In this document: one piece after another, positions 7,308 to 17,100 of the stretch
How the letters are laid out: every line of letters begins with the position of its first letter
How positions within the stretch are numbered: the stretch's first letter is position 1
From: JBGSMF01 sp964651475
GTDB taxonomy: Bacteria > Chloroflexota > Anaerolineae > Fen-1058
Reading direction: 5' to 3'
Length of the DNA stretch: 23,388 nucleotides
NCBI GenBank assembly: GCA_964651475.1
Contig: CAZYXV010000050.1
Coordinates: 1-23,388 of the forward strand
The notes under the pieces: generated by a model
What the model saw: the letters and a program-made list of their open reading frames with translations, nothing else
Told to the model about the DNA's origin: nothing
Database searches by the model: none
Position numbers and translations under genes: made by a program

Positions 7308-7332
7308 CCACTCAAAATGAAAGGAGTCCACC

Positions 7333-8007
7333 GTGTCTGATCAGGCTATAACCAAACCTGCCGCCCCGCGCGGCGCCCAGGATCAAAATATCGCCAACGC
7401 CATCACCGCCGCCCGCCAATTGATTGAAGTGGCCCGCAACGATGCGGAAATTGCCGCTATCCTTGCCGGGCGCGGCTACGATGCGGCCAGGTTGGCCGAG
7501 GGGCTGCAACTGCAAGAGGCTGCCCAGGCTGCGTTTACGGCGCGCCAAAGCGCCATGGCCGCTCAAAAGCAAACCACCGCCGCGCTGGCTGGCGCCGATA
7601 CCACTGCCCGCCAAACCTATAGCGATTTTCGAGAAACCGCCCGCGCCATTCTCACTTCCGCCGCGGACCGCGCCGCGCTCGGCCTCAAGGGCGAAGCGCC
7701 GCGCGACGCGCAAAAGTTTGTCACCCAGGCGCGCGCCGCCTACACCGCCGCCCGAGAAGAACCCTACCGCTCCGCGCTGGCCTCTTTTGGCTATTCGTCC
7801 GAAGCCATCGCCCAGGCCATCAACACCCTCGATGCTTTCATCATCGCCGACGAGGCGCAGAACGCCGCCATCGGCGCGGCCAAACAGGCCACCCTCGACC
7901 GCAACGCCGCCTACAAAGCCCTGGATGCCTGGACCAGGCAATTCAAGCGCATCGCCAAGGTCGCACTGCGCGTCCGCCCCGCTCTGGCTAAAAAACTGCT
8001 CTTGTGA
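7333..8007 (+). CDS. Small all-helical protein of unknown function
   Basis: A 224-residue protein, rich in alanine, with no signal peptide or membrane segment, so probably cytoplasmic. The start is GTG 7333, supported by AAGGAG at 7321-7326 with a 6-base spacer. The sequence predicts long amphipathic helices throughout (for example residues 15-45, 50-85, 125-170), with a basic C-terminus, FKRIAKVALRVRPALAKKLLL, whose form (FxxIAKVAL then a leucine-rich end) I associate with uncharacterised helical bacterial proteins. I cannot assign a family or function. It follows the 21-bp array, whose seven-residue repeat frame is the same as this gene's frame and is separated from it by a TGA and 12 bases. 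Ala-rich amphipathic helices would fit a coiled-coil or structural binding protein, but this is only a shape-based guess. Confidence 0.75.
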   Translation: MSDQAITKPAAPRGAQDQNIANAITAARQLIEVARNDAEIAAILAGRGYDAARLAEGLQLQEAAQAAFTARQSAMAAQKQTTAALAGADTTARQTYSDFRETARAILTSAADRAALGLKGEAPRDAQKFVTQARAAYTAAREEPYRSALASFGYSSEAIAQAINTLDAFIIADEAQNAAIGAAKQATLDRNAAYKALDAWTRQFKRIAKVALRVRPALAKKLLL

Positions 8008-8110
8008 CAAAATGCGTGAAAGGAGGTATGCCTTTGAGCGTTTTTCTTGCCCTGGTGAAAAGGTCAGGGACAATGTTTGGCTAGTAAATTATCGAGTTTG
8101 GGACAAGCTG

Positions 8111-8157
8111 GTAGTGGCGGCTTGAGCCGCTAAAAACACGGCTAAAGCCGTGACTAC
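8111..8157. repeat. Double-hairpin palindromic element
   Basis: GTAGT (8111-8115) and ACTAC (8153-8157) enclose two hairpins: GCGGCTTGAGCCGC (8117-8130) and CACGGCTAAAGCCGTG (8137-8152), joined by TAAAAA. It lies in the 195-base gap between the helical-protein gene and the giant secreted protein. The gap also has a small CCCTG/CAGGG hairpin (8050-8069). No other copy is seen in the window. Confidence 0.6.
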
Positions 8158-8202
8158 AAGCATAATCCCTAAACTCCAGTATCATAATTGAGGAGAAAAC
8201 AA

Positions 8203-11200
8203 ATGAAACGCGGATTCACGTCAATTACCATCGCGTTGATTGCGGCGCTGGTGGTCACGGGCCTGCTAATGGCCGGGCTGGGCGGCCACGTGCCGCTTGT
8301 GCTGGCGCAGGTATCGCTCGCTTCCCTGGGCGCACCTTATACGCAAAATTTCGATACCCTTGCAGCCTCGGGAACTGGAAATGCCTGGACTAACGATACA
8401 ACAATTGAAGGCTGGTACTCTAGCCGGACGACGTATAACGCTGGCGACGGCAGCTCCACTACAGGCGCGTTGTATAGCTATGGCACTGTCGCCGCAACCG
8501 AACGAGCTTTAGGTTCGCTTGGTTCTGGCGGCACTGGCACTATCTATTATGGTGTGCGTTTGCATAACGACACTGGCACGGTCATCAATGCGCTGAAAGT
8601 CAAGTACACGGGCGAGCAATGGCGTTTGGGCCAAGGCCAGACTGCAAAACACAGCCTGGGTTTTGCCTATCAAGTTAGCCCCACCATCACGAGCCTGACG
8701 ACAGGGTCTTGGACAGATGCGGATGACTTGGATTTCACCGGGCCAATTTCGAATACAAGCGCCGGGGCAGGGGCGGCATTGGATGGCAACGCTGCCGCTA
8801 ACCGCGTAACCTTGTTCGCCACCATTACGGTGACGATTCCCGCCGGCGAAGAAATCATGCTGCGCTGGATGGACGTCAATGATGGGGGTAACGATCACGG
8901 TTTAGGCATTGATGATCTCTACATTACGCCAACGGCCAGCATCATGCTGACTTTGACCAAGAATGTGACCCCCACTACCAACGTCGCTTATCATAGCCCT
9001 GTGACTTATACTGTTGTTCTGCGCAACCAGGGCGGGATCAGCGACACCAACGTCCTCTTTACAGACACCATCCCCATCAGCACCACGTTTGACCATTGGG
9101 TCATTTCGCCCACCGTCGGCACATTGGGCAGCGGCAACCCCATCACCTGGACGGGCACGGTCAGCAACAACTCTGCAATCACGTTTACGTACGTCGCCGT
9201 TCACAATGGCGACTATGGCGACGTGGTCGTCAATACCGCCGAGTACAGCGGCACCGACAGCGCGGCCACCGCTACCGCCACCTTTACGGTCGAATCGCTG
9301 ACGGGCAATATCACGTTTGTGTATCACGACCTGGAAGACGTGGTGCACGCGGGCGAGGCGGTGTACATAGCGGGCGATTTTAATAGCTGGGGCCCCACCG
9401 CCACGCTGATGGCATCCGATACGAACCGGACGGTGTTTACGGCTACACTACCCAGCCTGCTGGCGGGCGCTTACGGGTACAAGTACATCGTCTACACGGA
9501 TACCATGCACAGCGGCCCGGCGCAGTGGGATTGGCTGAACGCCAATAATCGTTCTTACACCGTGGCCGGCAGTGCCACCGTGAACGATTATCGCGACGTC
9601 GCTGTGGCCTGGGCCAATCTCCAGTGGCCGCCTGCTATCAGCATCACGCTGGGCCAAAACAGCGGCAATATCTATGGGCGGGTGCGCATTGTGAACGTGA
9701 CCGATCCAGCCGGCGAGGGACGCGGCATCGCGTCCCAGGTGGGTTACGGCGCGGATACGACCCCGGCCAATTGGGACTGGTCGCCCATGGTGTTTAACGT
9801 GGACGACTGGCTCAACGACGAGTTCGTGGGGGTGATAACGCCCACCGCGGGCGGCGTGTATTCCTACGTTGTGCGCTATGATGGCAACTGGGGCGCGGCT
9901 AACCCCAATAGCGGCTGGACATACGCTGACCTGGACAGCACGAGCAACGGCTTTAGCCTGAGCCAGGCCGGCGTGTTGACCACGGCGGTGTACGACGTTG
10001 GCGTCGTCAAGAGCGTGACGCCCATCGTCAACGTGCCCCTGGCGGGCACGGTCACGTATACTCTGCGCGTGGTGAATAACGGCACCCAGGCCGCCAGCGG
10101 CGTCGTTCTGACGGACGCCCTGCCGGCGGAAGCGGCGTTTGCCGCCTGGGTGATCTCGCAAACTGGCACAACCGTGACGGATGACGTCGTTGCCTGGAGC
10201 GGCGACCTGGCGTTGGGGCAAGCCCTCACCTGGACCTTTAGCGCCAACGTGAGCGGCTCGTCGGGCGCGACAGTGGTCAACACGGCCACGGTTGAATACC
10301 ATGGCAGCGTGCAATCAGGCGATGCGAGCTTCCAGTTCATGTACGAGACGCCATCCGTCAGCATCAACGAGATTCGCATTGACCAAACCGGCGCTGACAA
10401 TGACGAATACTTTGAGTTGATCGGCCCGTCCGGCGCCTCGCTGGATGGACTAACGTACCTGGTCATTGGCGACGGCACTGGCGGCAGCGGCGTGATCGAG
10501 GTCGTTGTGGACCTGGCTGGAAGTGTGATCCCCGCCGATGGGATTTTCCTGGCGGCCGAGACCACCTTCATTACTACGACCACGCCGGACCTGGTAACCA
10601 CCTTGAACTTTGAAAATACGGATAACGTGACCCACCTGCTCGTCAATGGATTCACAGGATCAAACAATCAAGACCTGGATATCAACGACGATGGCGTTTT
10701 GGACGTTACGCCGTGGGCCGAGATGGTTGATCTAATTGCCGTCATCATGGAAGATAATCCACCCACGAGTACCGAGTACCATTACGGCCCGCCCACCGTC
10801 GGCCCAGACGGGACTTTTGTTCCCGGTCACGTATTTCTGTGTTCGTATGGCTGGGTCGTTGGGGAATTTGACTGGAATGTAGACGATACTCCCGGCGAGG
10901 CCAACAACTGCCCGGCCCAATACGACGCTGCCATTGACAAGACCGGCCCGGTCGTCTTGCTGCCCGGCATGGACGTGACCTACACCATCGTGTATTCCAA
11001 TGCCGGCTCTGGAGACCTTACGGGCGTCGTCATTACCGACGTTCTCCCCAGCGGTGTGACTTACGTAACGGACACCAGCGGCCTGACGCGCACCAGTACC
11101 TCGCCCGTTGTGTGGGAGGTGGGGACGCTGGCTTCCGGCGCTCGTGTGTCATTCGACCTGGTAGCGCATATCCCCGCCGTGGCCACCGGTGTGCTCACCA

Positions 11201-13980
11201 ACACTGCCATCATCGGCATGGGCGAAGCCGACGAGAACACTGGCAATAACACGAGCGACTATGCTGCTCAGGCTAGCACCTACGACCTGGAAGTATCCAA
11301 GAGCGTTGATACGGCCGAGGTCTGGATCGAAGATGGCGTCGGCCAGCTGGTGACGTACACCATCCAGATCAACAACTATTCTCCCTTCACCGATACAACT
11401 CGCCTCACCGTCACCGACGTGCTGCCGGACGGCTTTAGTTACGTTAGCGACGACAGCGGCGTGGCGCCCACCGGCAGCGGCTCGGCAGGCGATCCGCTCG
11501 TGTGGGTCCTGACCGATCCCATCACGCGCAACACCGGCGTCGCCTTCCACGTGCTCGTCTCGGCGACGGACAGCATCGCCGACAGCGGCCTGTATCAGAA
11601 CCAGGTGAGCATCGTTGGCGAACCGCCCGACGACGAGACCGGCAACAACACGGCGCAAGATAGCGGCGTATACGTGTGGCGACTCATCAGCCCCGCCGCC
11701 GCGCGCGCCTTGCCCAATGGCACGCCCGTTTACGTGGGCGGTTACGTCAACTTCCCGCCTGGCTTGCTCTTTGCCCCGACCGCGACCCAGGACGAGTTTG
11801 CCTTCCAGGATGCCGCCCTGGGCGCCAGTGGCCTGGCTGTATTCTACACTGGCTCCACCGCCAAGTTCGATGGCTTTGGCGTGGGCGAAGAAGTTCGCGT
11901 GTACGGCGCAATGGGCGAATTCAATGGCCTGCGGCAGATTGCCGTTACTGATCCCTCGCACGCCGTCGCCACCGGCAACGACGTCAGCCTGATCCCGTGG
12001 CTGCGCCTGACCGGCGAGGTGGGTGAGGCTACCGAAGGCATTCTGCTGCGAACCAACGGCACGGTGACCGCCGCCGCGGCCGGCTACCTGGATATTGACG
12101 ATGGCAGCGGCGTCACCCGCGTGTATCGCGATAGCGATACCGGCGTCAGCCTGGCGGATTACGTGGTGGGTGACCGCGTGCGCGCGTTGGGCATTGGCTG
12201 GCAGTATGATACCAGCTCGCCTTACGACAGCGGCTACGAAGTCCACCTGCGCTTCCAGAGCGACATTGCCAAGTATCCCCAGGTGGCGGGCGTCAGCCCG
12301 ACGGATGGCGCGACCGACGTCCCCGTCAGCGCGGTTGTGACGGCCACGTTCAACCTGGACATGGCAAACGTTGAGGCAGCCACCTTCTCGTTGGAGGGTC
12401 CCAGCGGTGCGGTGGCAGGTGTGGTGAGCTATAACGCCGCGACCAGGACGGCCCGCTTTACGCCATCGGCGCTCTTGGAGTTCAGCGCGACTTATACGGC
12501 CACCCTCGCGGCAGAGCTGGCGGCCAGCAATGGCCTGACCTTGACCGGTGATTACGTGTGGTCCTTCACCACGCAGCCTGCTGTGTATCCGCAAGTGACG
12601 GACGTCAGCCCGATGGATGGCGCGACCGATGTCCTCATCAGCGCGGTTGTGACGGCCACGTTCAACCTGGACATGACAAACGTGGGGGCGGCCACCTTCT
12701 CGTTGGAGGGTCCCGGTGGCGCGGTGGCGGGCGTAGTGAGCTATAACGCCGCGATCAGGACGGCCCGCTTTACGCCATCGGCAGCCCTGGCTTACGGCGC
12801 GACCTATGTTGCCACGCTCTCGGCGGACCTGGCGGCCGGCAATGGCCTGACCCTGACGAATGATTACGTGTGGTCCTTCACCACCCAGCTTGCCCCGCCG
12901 GACATGTCCATCAACAAGACTGTTCAAACGGCGCACACGCCTGTGCTCCTGGGCGATGTGGTAACGTATACCATCGTTATGCAGAATAGTGGCCTTGGCC
13001 CGGCCTACGCGGTTATGATGACCGATAGCCTGCCTTTGGGAGTGCAATTTGACCAATGGATACAACAAGGTTCGGCGCTGCTGCCGCCTCCTGCTAACAA
13101 CACCATCATCTGGGGTCCCTACGCTATCGCCAGCCACACGGCCTACACCATCAGCTTTACGGCCCTGGTGACGACGGCAGAGGCCTTTTACGGCGATACC
13201 ATCACCAACGTGGCCGAGTTCACTTCGGAGAACGCCGGCAGCGGCTCGGATAGCGCCGCGTTCACGATTGAAAGTGGACCGGTGTGTGTGAACATCACCG
13301 GCGTCGTCCTGCACGCCCCAAGCGGCACTATCTACCCGAACCAGGTTGTGACCTTTACGGCGAACCTGCTGCCGGCTGAGGCCAGCGTGCCCTATACCTA
13401 CACCGTCAACGGCGGCGCGCCTGCCACCAGCAGCGCCAAGCCTCTGCAGTTTACGCGCGTCTTTACGTCTGCCGGCAGTTACCCGGTGCAGGTGGCGGCC
13501 TGGAACTGCGCCATGCCAGCGCCTGTACAATCCAACGTGGTGAACGTGACAGTCAGCCCGCTGCCGCAGGCGCCCGATCTTTCCACGTCTGTCAAGGTCG
13601 CCAGCACGAGCCAGCAAGTGATGCCGGGCGACCTGGTGACCTACACCATCATCCTGAGCAACACAGGCGATGCGGACGCGACCCAGGTCGTCATCACGGA
13701 CGTGCTGGGTTCATACTATACCGTTTACGATGCGCTGGACTTTGAGTCAGCAGCCGGCGCGCTTACGTGGAGCGGCGCGGTGGCGGTGGACGAGCGCGTG
13801 ACGCTGTCCTTTGTGGCTCGCGTGGTGAACATGCAGCAGTTGGGCATAGGTGTGACCACGCTCGACAATACCATGACGGTGGACGACGGCGTCAATGCGC
13901 CCTTTGACGTTTCCGATCAGACCCCGCCGTGGGTGGAAATCAAGGGCATCTATTTGCCCGTCTTGATGCGTAACGGGTAA
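8203..13980 (+). CDS. Giant secreted multidomain protein (DUF11, CBM-like, lamin-tail-like, OB-like, SbsA Ig-like)
   Basis: A 1,925-residue secreted or surface protein. The start is ATG 8203, with AGGAG 7 bases upstream; a TTG 15 bases earlier is less likely. Residues 1-35 are a signal peptide ending VLA-Q. A beta-sandwich region (about 40-245) is followed by a DUF11 module (247-365), a carbohydrate-binding-like domain with AGDFNSWGP near 390 (CBM20/48 type), a further beta domain (about 467-585), DUF11 (596-710), a lamin-tail-like domain (about 719-906, INEIRID..NDEYFEL), two DUF11 (910-1150), an OB-like region (1158-1355), two near-identical SbsA-type Ig domains (about 1358-1565), DUF11 (1566-1690), a PKD-like domain (1695-1788) and a last DUF11. 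No catalytic domain is recognised. It ends IYLPVLMRNG, like the next gene. Adhesive or structural role is inferred. Confidence 0.85.
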   Translation: MKRGFTSITIALIAALVVTGLLMAGLGGHVPLVLAQVSLASLGAPYTQNFDTLAASGTGNAWTNDTTIEGWYSSRTTYNAGDGSSTTGALYSYGTVAATERALGSLGSGGTGTIYYGVRLHNDTGTVINALKVKYTGEQWRLGQGQTAKHSLGFAYQVSPTITSLTTGSWTDADDLDFTGPISNTSAGAGAALDGNAAANRVTLFATITVTIPAGEEIMLRWMDVNDGGNDHGLGIDDLYITPTASIMLTLTKNVTPTTNVAYHSPVTYTVVLRNQGGISDTNVLFTDTIPISTTFDHWVISPTVGTLGSGNPITWTGTVSNNSAITFTYVAVHNGDYGDVVVNTAEYSGTDSAATATATFTVESLTGNITFVYHDLEDVVHAGEAVYIAGDFNSWGPTATLMASDTNRTVFTATLPSLLAGAYGYKYIVYTDTMHSGPAQWDWLNANNRSYTVAGSATVNDYRDVAVAWANLQWPPAISITLGQNSGNIYGRVRIVNVTDPAGEGRGIASQVGYGADTTPANWDWSPMVFNVDDWLNDEFVGVITPTAGGVYSYVVRYDGNWGAANPNSGWTYADLDSTSNGFSLSQAGVLTTAVYDVGVVKSVTPIVNVPLAGTVTYTLRVVNNGTQAASGVVLTDALPAEAAFAAWVISQTGTTVTDDVVAWSGDLALGQALTWTFSANVSGSSGATVVNTATVEYHGSVQSGDASFQFMYETPSVSINEIRIDQTGADNDEYFELIGPSGASLDGLTYLVIGDGTGGSGVIEVVVDLAGSVIPADGIFLAAETTFITTTTPDLVTTLNFENTDNVTHLLVNGFTGSNNQDLDINDDGVLDVTPWAEMVDLIAVIMEDNPPTSTEYHYGPPTVGPDGTFVPGHVFLCSYGWVVGEFDWNVDDTPGEANNCPAQYDAAIDKTGPVVLLPGMDVTYTIVYSNAGSGDLTGVVITDVLPSGVTYVTDTSGLTRTSTSPVVWEVGTLASGARVSFDLVAHIPAVATGVLTNTAIIGMGEADENTGNNTSDYAAQASTYDLEVSKSVDTAEVWIEDGVGQLVTYTIQINNYSPFTDTTRLTVTDVLPDGFSYVSDDSGVAPTGSGSAGDPLVWVLTDPITRNTGVAFHVLVSATDSIADSGLYQNQVSIVGEPPDDETGNNTAQDSGVYVWRLISPAAARALPNGTPVYVGGYVNFPPGLLFAPTATQDEFAFQDAALGASGLAVFYTGSTAKFDGFGVGEEVRVYGAMGEFNGLRQIAVTDPSHAVATGNDVSLIPWLRLTGEVGEATEGILLRTNGTVTAAAAGYLDIDDGSGVTRVYRDSDTGVSLADYVVGDRVRALGIGWQYDTSSPYDSGYEVHLRFQSDIAKYPQVAGVSPTDGATDVPVSAVVTATFNLDMANVEAATFSLEGPSGAVAGVVSYNAATRTARFTPSALLEFSATYTATLAAELAASNGLTLTGDYVWSFTTQPAVYPQVTDVSPMDGATDVLISAVVTATFNLDMTNVGAATFSLEGPGGAVAGVVSYNAAIRTARFTPSAALAYGATYVATLSADLAAGNGLTLTNDYVWSFTTQLAPPDMSINKTVQTAHTPVLLGDVVTYTIVMQNSGLGPAYAVMMTDSLPLGVQFDQWIQQGSALLPPPANNTIIWGPYAIASHTAYTISFTALVTTAEAFYGDTITNVAEFTSENAGSGSDSAAFTIESGPVCVNITGVVLHAPSGTIYPNQVVTFTANLLPAEASVPYTYTVNGGAPATSSAKPLQFTRVFTSAGSYPVQVAAWNCAMPAPVQSNVVNVTVSPLPQAPDLSTSVKVASTSQQVMPGDLVTYTIILSNTGDADATQVVITDVLGSYYTVYDALDFESAAGALTWSGAVAVDERVTLSFVARVVNMQQLGIGVTTLDNTMTVDDGVNAPFDVSDQTPPWVEIKGIYLPVLMRNG
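12278..12900 (+). repeat. Tandem duplication encoding two SbsA-type Ig-like domains
   Basis: Two copies with a 312-base (104-codon) period; for example GTCAGCCCG at 12292 and again at 12604. Long runs are identical, including the stretch encoding AVVTATFNLDM and that encoding VWSFTTQ. The two copies differ mainly at third positions and a few loop residues, indicating a recent duplication inside the gene. Confidence 0.85.
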
Positions 13981-13995
13981 TTCGAGATAGCATTT

Positions 13996-14169
13996 CCTCC
14001 CGCAGGTAAAGTAAGGGATGCGGAAGAAAATAATTATCCATGTCGCTGCGTAGGAGCGCCTTTCCTGTCTAGCCGCCAGGCAGGCAGGCGCGACTATCGC
14101 GCCCGAAGGGCGCTCCTACGGGAATTTTGGAACAGTTTATTTTTTCCACGCCCCTAAACCTGCGGGAGG
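13996..14169. other. Inverted repeat whose arms are separated by repeat A copy 2
   Basis: CCTCCCGCAGGT (13996-14007) and ACCTGCGGGAGG (14158-14169) are perfect 12-base complements. Everything between them is repeat A copy 2 plus a few flanking bases. If the element were removed the arms would form a tight hairpin between the two giant-protein genes, terminator-like in position. The right arm lies 18 bases before the start codon at 14188. Confidence 0.6.
14014..14147. repeat. Composite palindromic repeat A, copy 2 (MITE/REP-like)
   Basis: The inner arms are GTAGGAGCGC (14050-14059) and GCGCTCCTAC (14110-14119). The outer arms are imperfectly inverted: GGAAGAAAATAATTATCC (14022-14039) against the reverse complement of GGAACAGTTTATTTTTTCC (14129-14147). 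The centre carries an insert, GTCTAGCCGCCAGGCAGG, shared in part with copy 3 but missing from copy 1. The terminal inverted ends suggest a small non-autonomous mobile element. Confidence 0.75.
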
Positions 14170-14187
14170 ATTTTAAAGAAGGGAACC

Positions 14188-17100
14188 ATGTCTTTACGTC
14201 AATTGTTTATTGTGTCTGCGGCGGCAGTGGCGTTGGCCCTGCTGCTGGCGGCGGGTGTGTCGCCTTCGTCGGGGCAGGCCGCGCCGCTCGTCTCTACCAC
14301 GCTGCTGGTAAGCCAGGTGCAAACCGGCTCGGGATCTGATGCTGACGTCGAGTTTATCGAGATTTATAATGCTTCAGGCAGCGATATTAATCTGAACGGG
14401 TACAAGGTGGTTTACCGCTCTGCGAGCGGTTTTTCTGATCTGTCAGTCTACACGTTTGCGGCCTCCGACGTCATCCCGGCGCACGGCCACTTTTTGCTCG
14501 TCCACCAGGGCAAGAGCGTCGGCGCGGCGCCAGATGCCACGTTTACGACGTCAATCGGGCGCGCCGGGGGCGGTCTGGCCATCCGCGATGCCGGCGATGC
14601 CATTGTGGATAGCCTGGGCTGGGGCAGCGCTACGAATATCTTTGTGGAGGGCAGCCCGGCCATGGCCGCGCCCAATGACCAGAGCATGGAGCGCAAGCCT
14701 GGCGGCAGCCTGGGCAATGGCACAGACACCGATAATAACCTGGCCGATTTCCAGGTGCTTGTCACGCCTGACCCACGCAACACGGCCAGCCCCGCCGCGC
14801 CGCCACTTGGGGGCTTGATGATTAGCAAAGCTGCGCCGGCCAGCGTAGAGGTAGGCCAGGCTTTTGCTTACACGCTCACCGTCGGCAACTATACGGGCGG
14901 CGCGGTGCACACCCTGGTCATCACCGATGCCTTGCCGCTCAGCGCGACCATTGCCAGCATTTCAAATAGCGGCGTGGACGTGGGGCAGAATGTTGTTAGC
15001 TGGACGGTAGCCAGCCTGGCCGATAATGCCAGCATCACGCGCACGGTGATCGTCACCGCGCCGGGCGCGCCAGCAACGCTTTCCAACGCCGATTACGCGG
15101 CGTGGGCGTCCGATTGGCCGACCAAGGCAGTGGGCATTCCTGTCAACACCTCTGTCGTTTTGCCAGGGCAGGTAGTGCCTATCGGAACGGCGCGCGGCAT
15201 GATGGCCCAAATCGTGACGGTCAGCGGGCGGGCCATCATGTACACGGGCGGCTTTTACGCGGGCGGCGGCAACACCAAGTTTTACGTGCAAGATAGCACG
15301 GGGGGCATTGCCGTGCAGTGTTTTGGCTCGGGTGGAACGTTGCCCGTCGTCACGCTGGGCGACCTGGTCACAGTTACGGGCCAGATTGGTGCTTACAATA
15401 ATGAAGTCCAGATTGTGCCCGCCGACAATGTGGCTGACGTAGAGGTGGTCAATGGCGCGCCGTCCGACGTGCCCGCCCCGTTAATCAAGGCCATCAGCCA
15501 GGTGGACGATGACCCCGATGCCGTGGGCTGGCTGGTGAATATCCAGGGGACGGCGACCCGCGTGGCGACGTATACGTATAGTTACGAAGTAGACCTGAGC
15601 GATGGGCAGGGTCACATGGTGTTGGTGTACCTGGACGCGAACACGGGCGCTACAGTTGCCGGCGTGAAGGTGGGAACGAGCTATGTCATCACCGGCATTG
15701 TCGAACTCTATCGCACCGAATACGAAGTCAAGCCGCGCCTTCAGGCTGACATTGCCAGGTACGTGGATAAAATCCCGCCGACGCTCGTCTCGACCGTGCC
15801 GGCAAATGATGCGAGCGGTGCGAGTCTCTATCGCCCGCTCGAAGCCGTGTTTAGCGAACCCATCTCGCCGACCACTATCAGTACGGCGACCTTTACACTC
15901 CAAGGCCCGGCCGGCGCGGTGGACGGCGCGGCGAGCTATGACGAGCCTGCACGCAAGGCAGTTTTTGCGCCGCTCGCGCCGCTCGCGCCGCTTGCGCGTT
16001 ATACGGCCACATTGACCACCGGCATCACAGACCTGGCGGGCAATGCGCTGCAAGCGGATTATGTTTGGAGCTTTGACACCGGCGAAGCTGACACCACGCC
16101 GCCGTTTATCACCGCGCATTACCCGCTTGCCAATGCGACGGGTGTGCTGCCGTCTGCCAACATCGTCGTCACTTTTTCCGAAGACGTCAACCCGGCTACT
16201 CTTCCGGGCAATGTTTACCTGGCGGGGCCGTATGGGGCAATACCGGCGGCTTGGACCTACGATTCAGTTTCGGCTGTTCTCACGCTCAATCCGCTTTCCA
16301 ACCTGCTGCCCACCACGCGCTACACCGCAACGGTCGAGGCTGACGTGGCAGACTGGGCTGGCCTTACGCTAGGCGCAGACACCGTGTGGAGCTTTGAGAC
16401 ATCCGCCGAATTGCCCATGCAGGCTTATCACGGCGACATTCATAACCACACCTCTTACTCAGATGGCAGCGGCACGCCCACGCTGGCGTTGGCCACCGGC
16501 AAAGCGGCCGGCTTTGATTTCATGGCTATCACCGACCATTCGTACGCGGTTGACGACGGCGAGTGGAGCGACACCTTGAGCGCCGTGAACGCGGCCACGC
16601 AAGACGGCGTGTTTGTGGCGCTGCGCGGCTTTGAATACACACAGGGCGCGGAAGGCCATCTCAATGTGTACAACACCGTTCGCCACGCCTGCCGCGCCGA
16701 TACCGGCTTTGCGTATTGCGACTATACGCCCAACCTGGAAAGAGGCGTGACGGTGGACGGCTTTTACCACTGGCTGTCGGTCACCGGCACGCACGCGCTG
16801 GATAGCGCCGGCACGGTGATGCAGTTCAACCACCCCGGCTGGATTAACTTTAACGATTGGACTTTCCACCCTGAAGTGTCCGACACGGCCCGCCTTGAAG
16901 AAGTGGGCAACGGCAGCGGGTCGTCGTATGCGTTCTCGGAAGACGAATACATCCGCTCGCTGGATTACGGCTGGAAGGTGGGCGCGACTAACAACGCCGA
17001 TACGCACTCGTTCGCCTGGGGCACCAACACCCCTCACCGCACAGGCGTGTGGATGCCGGATTTGACCAGGTCTGATTTGATGGAAGCGCTGCGCGAGCGC

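Noticed and set aside
7020..7331. 103-codon minus-strand frame over the 42-bp array (repeating TTVCLMMP)
   Set aside because: A period divisible by three keeps several frames open. It starts with GTG without a Shine-Dalgarno sequence, and the cysteine/methionine-rich repeat has no known parallel.
8028..8084. Small reading frame (18 codons) after AGGAGG at 8021-8026
   Set aside because: The ATG is only one base from the AGGAGG. A TTG two codons on has better spacing, but the product would be 16 residues with no supporting feature.
11149..13617. 822-codon open frame on the minus strand across the first giant gene
   Set aside because: It lies entirely opposite a clearly coding sequence with recognised domains. 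The low-complexity, Arg/His/Gly-rich translation is what GC-biased codon use gives in the opposite frame.
15967..15993. Three 9-base units encoding LAP repeats in the second giant protein
   Set aside because: This is a small in-frame slippage tract at a loop of an Ig-like domain, not a separate element.
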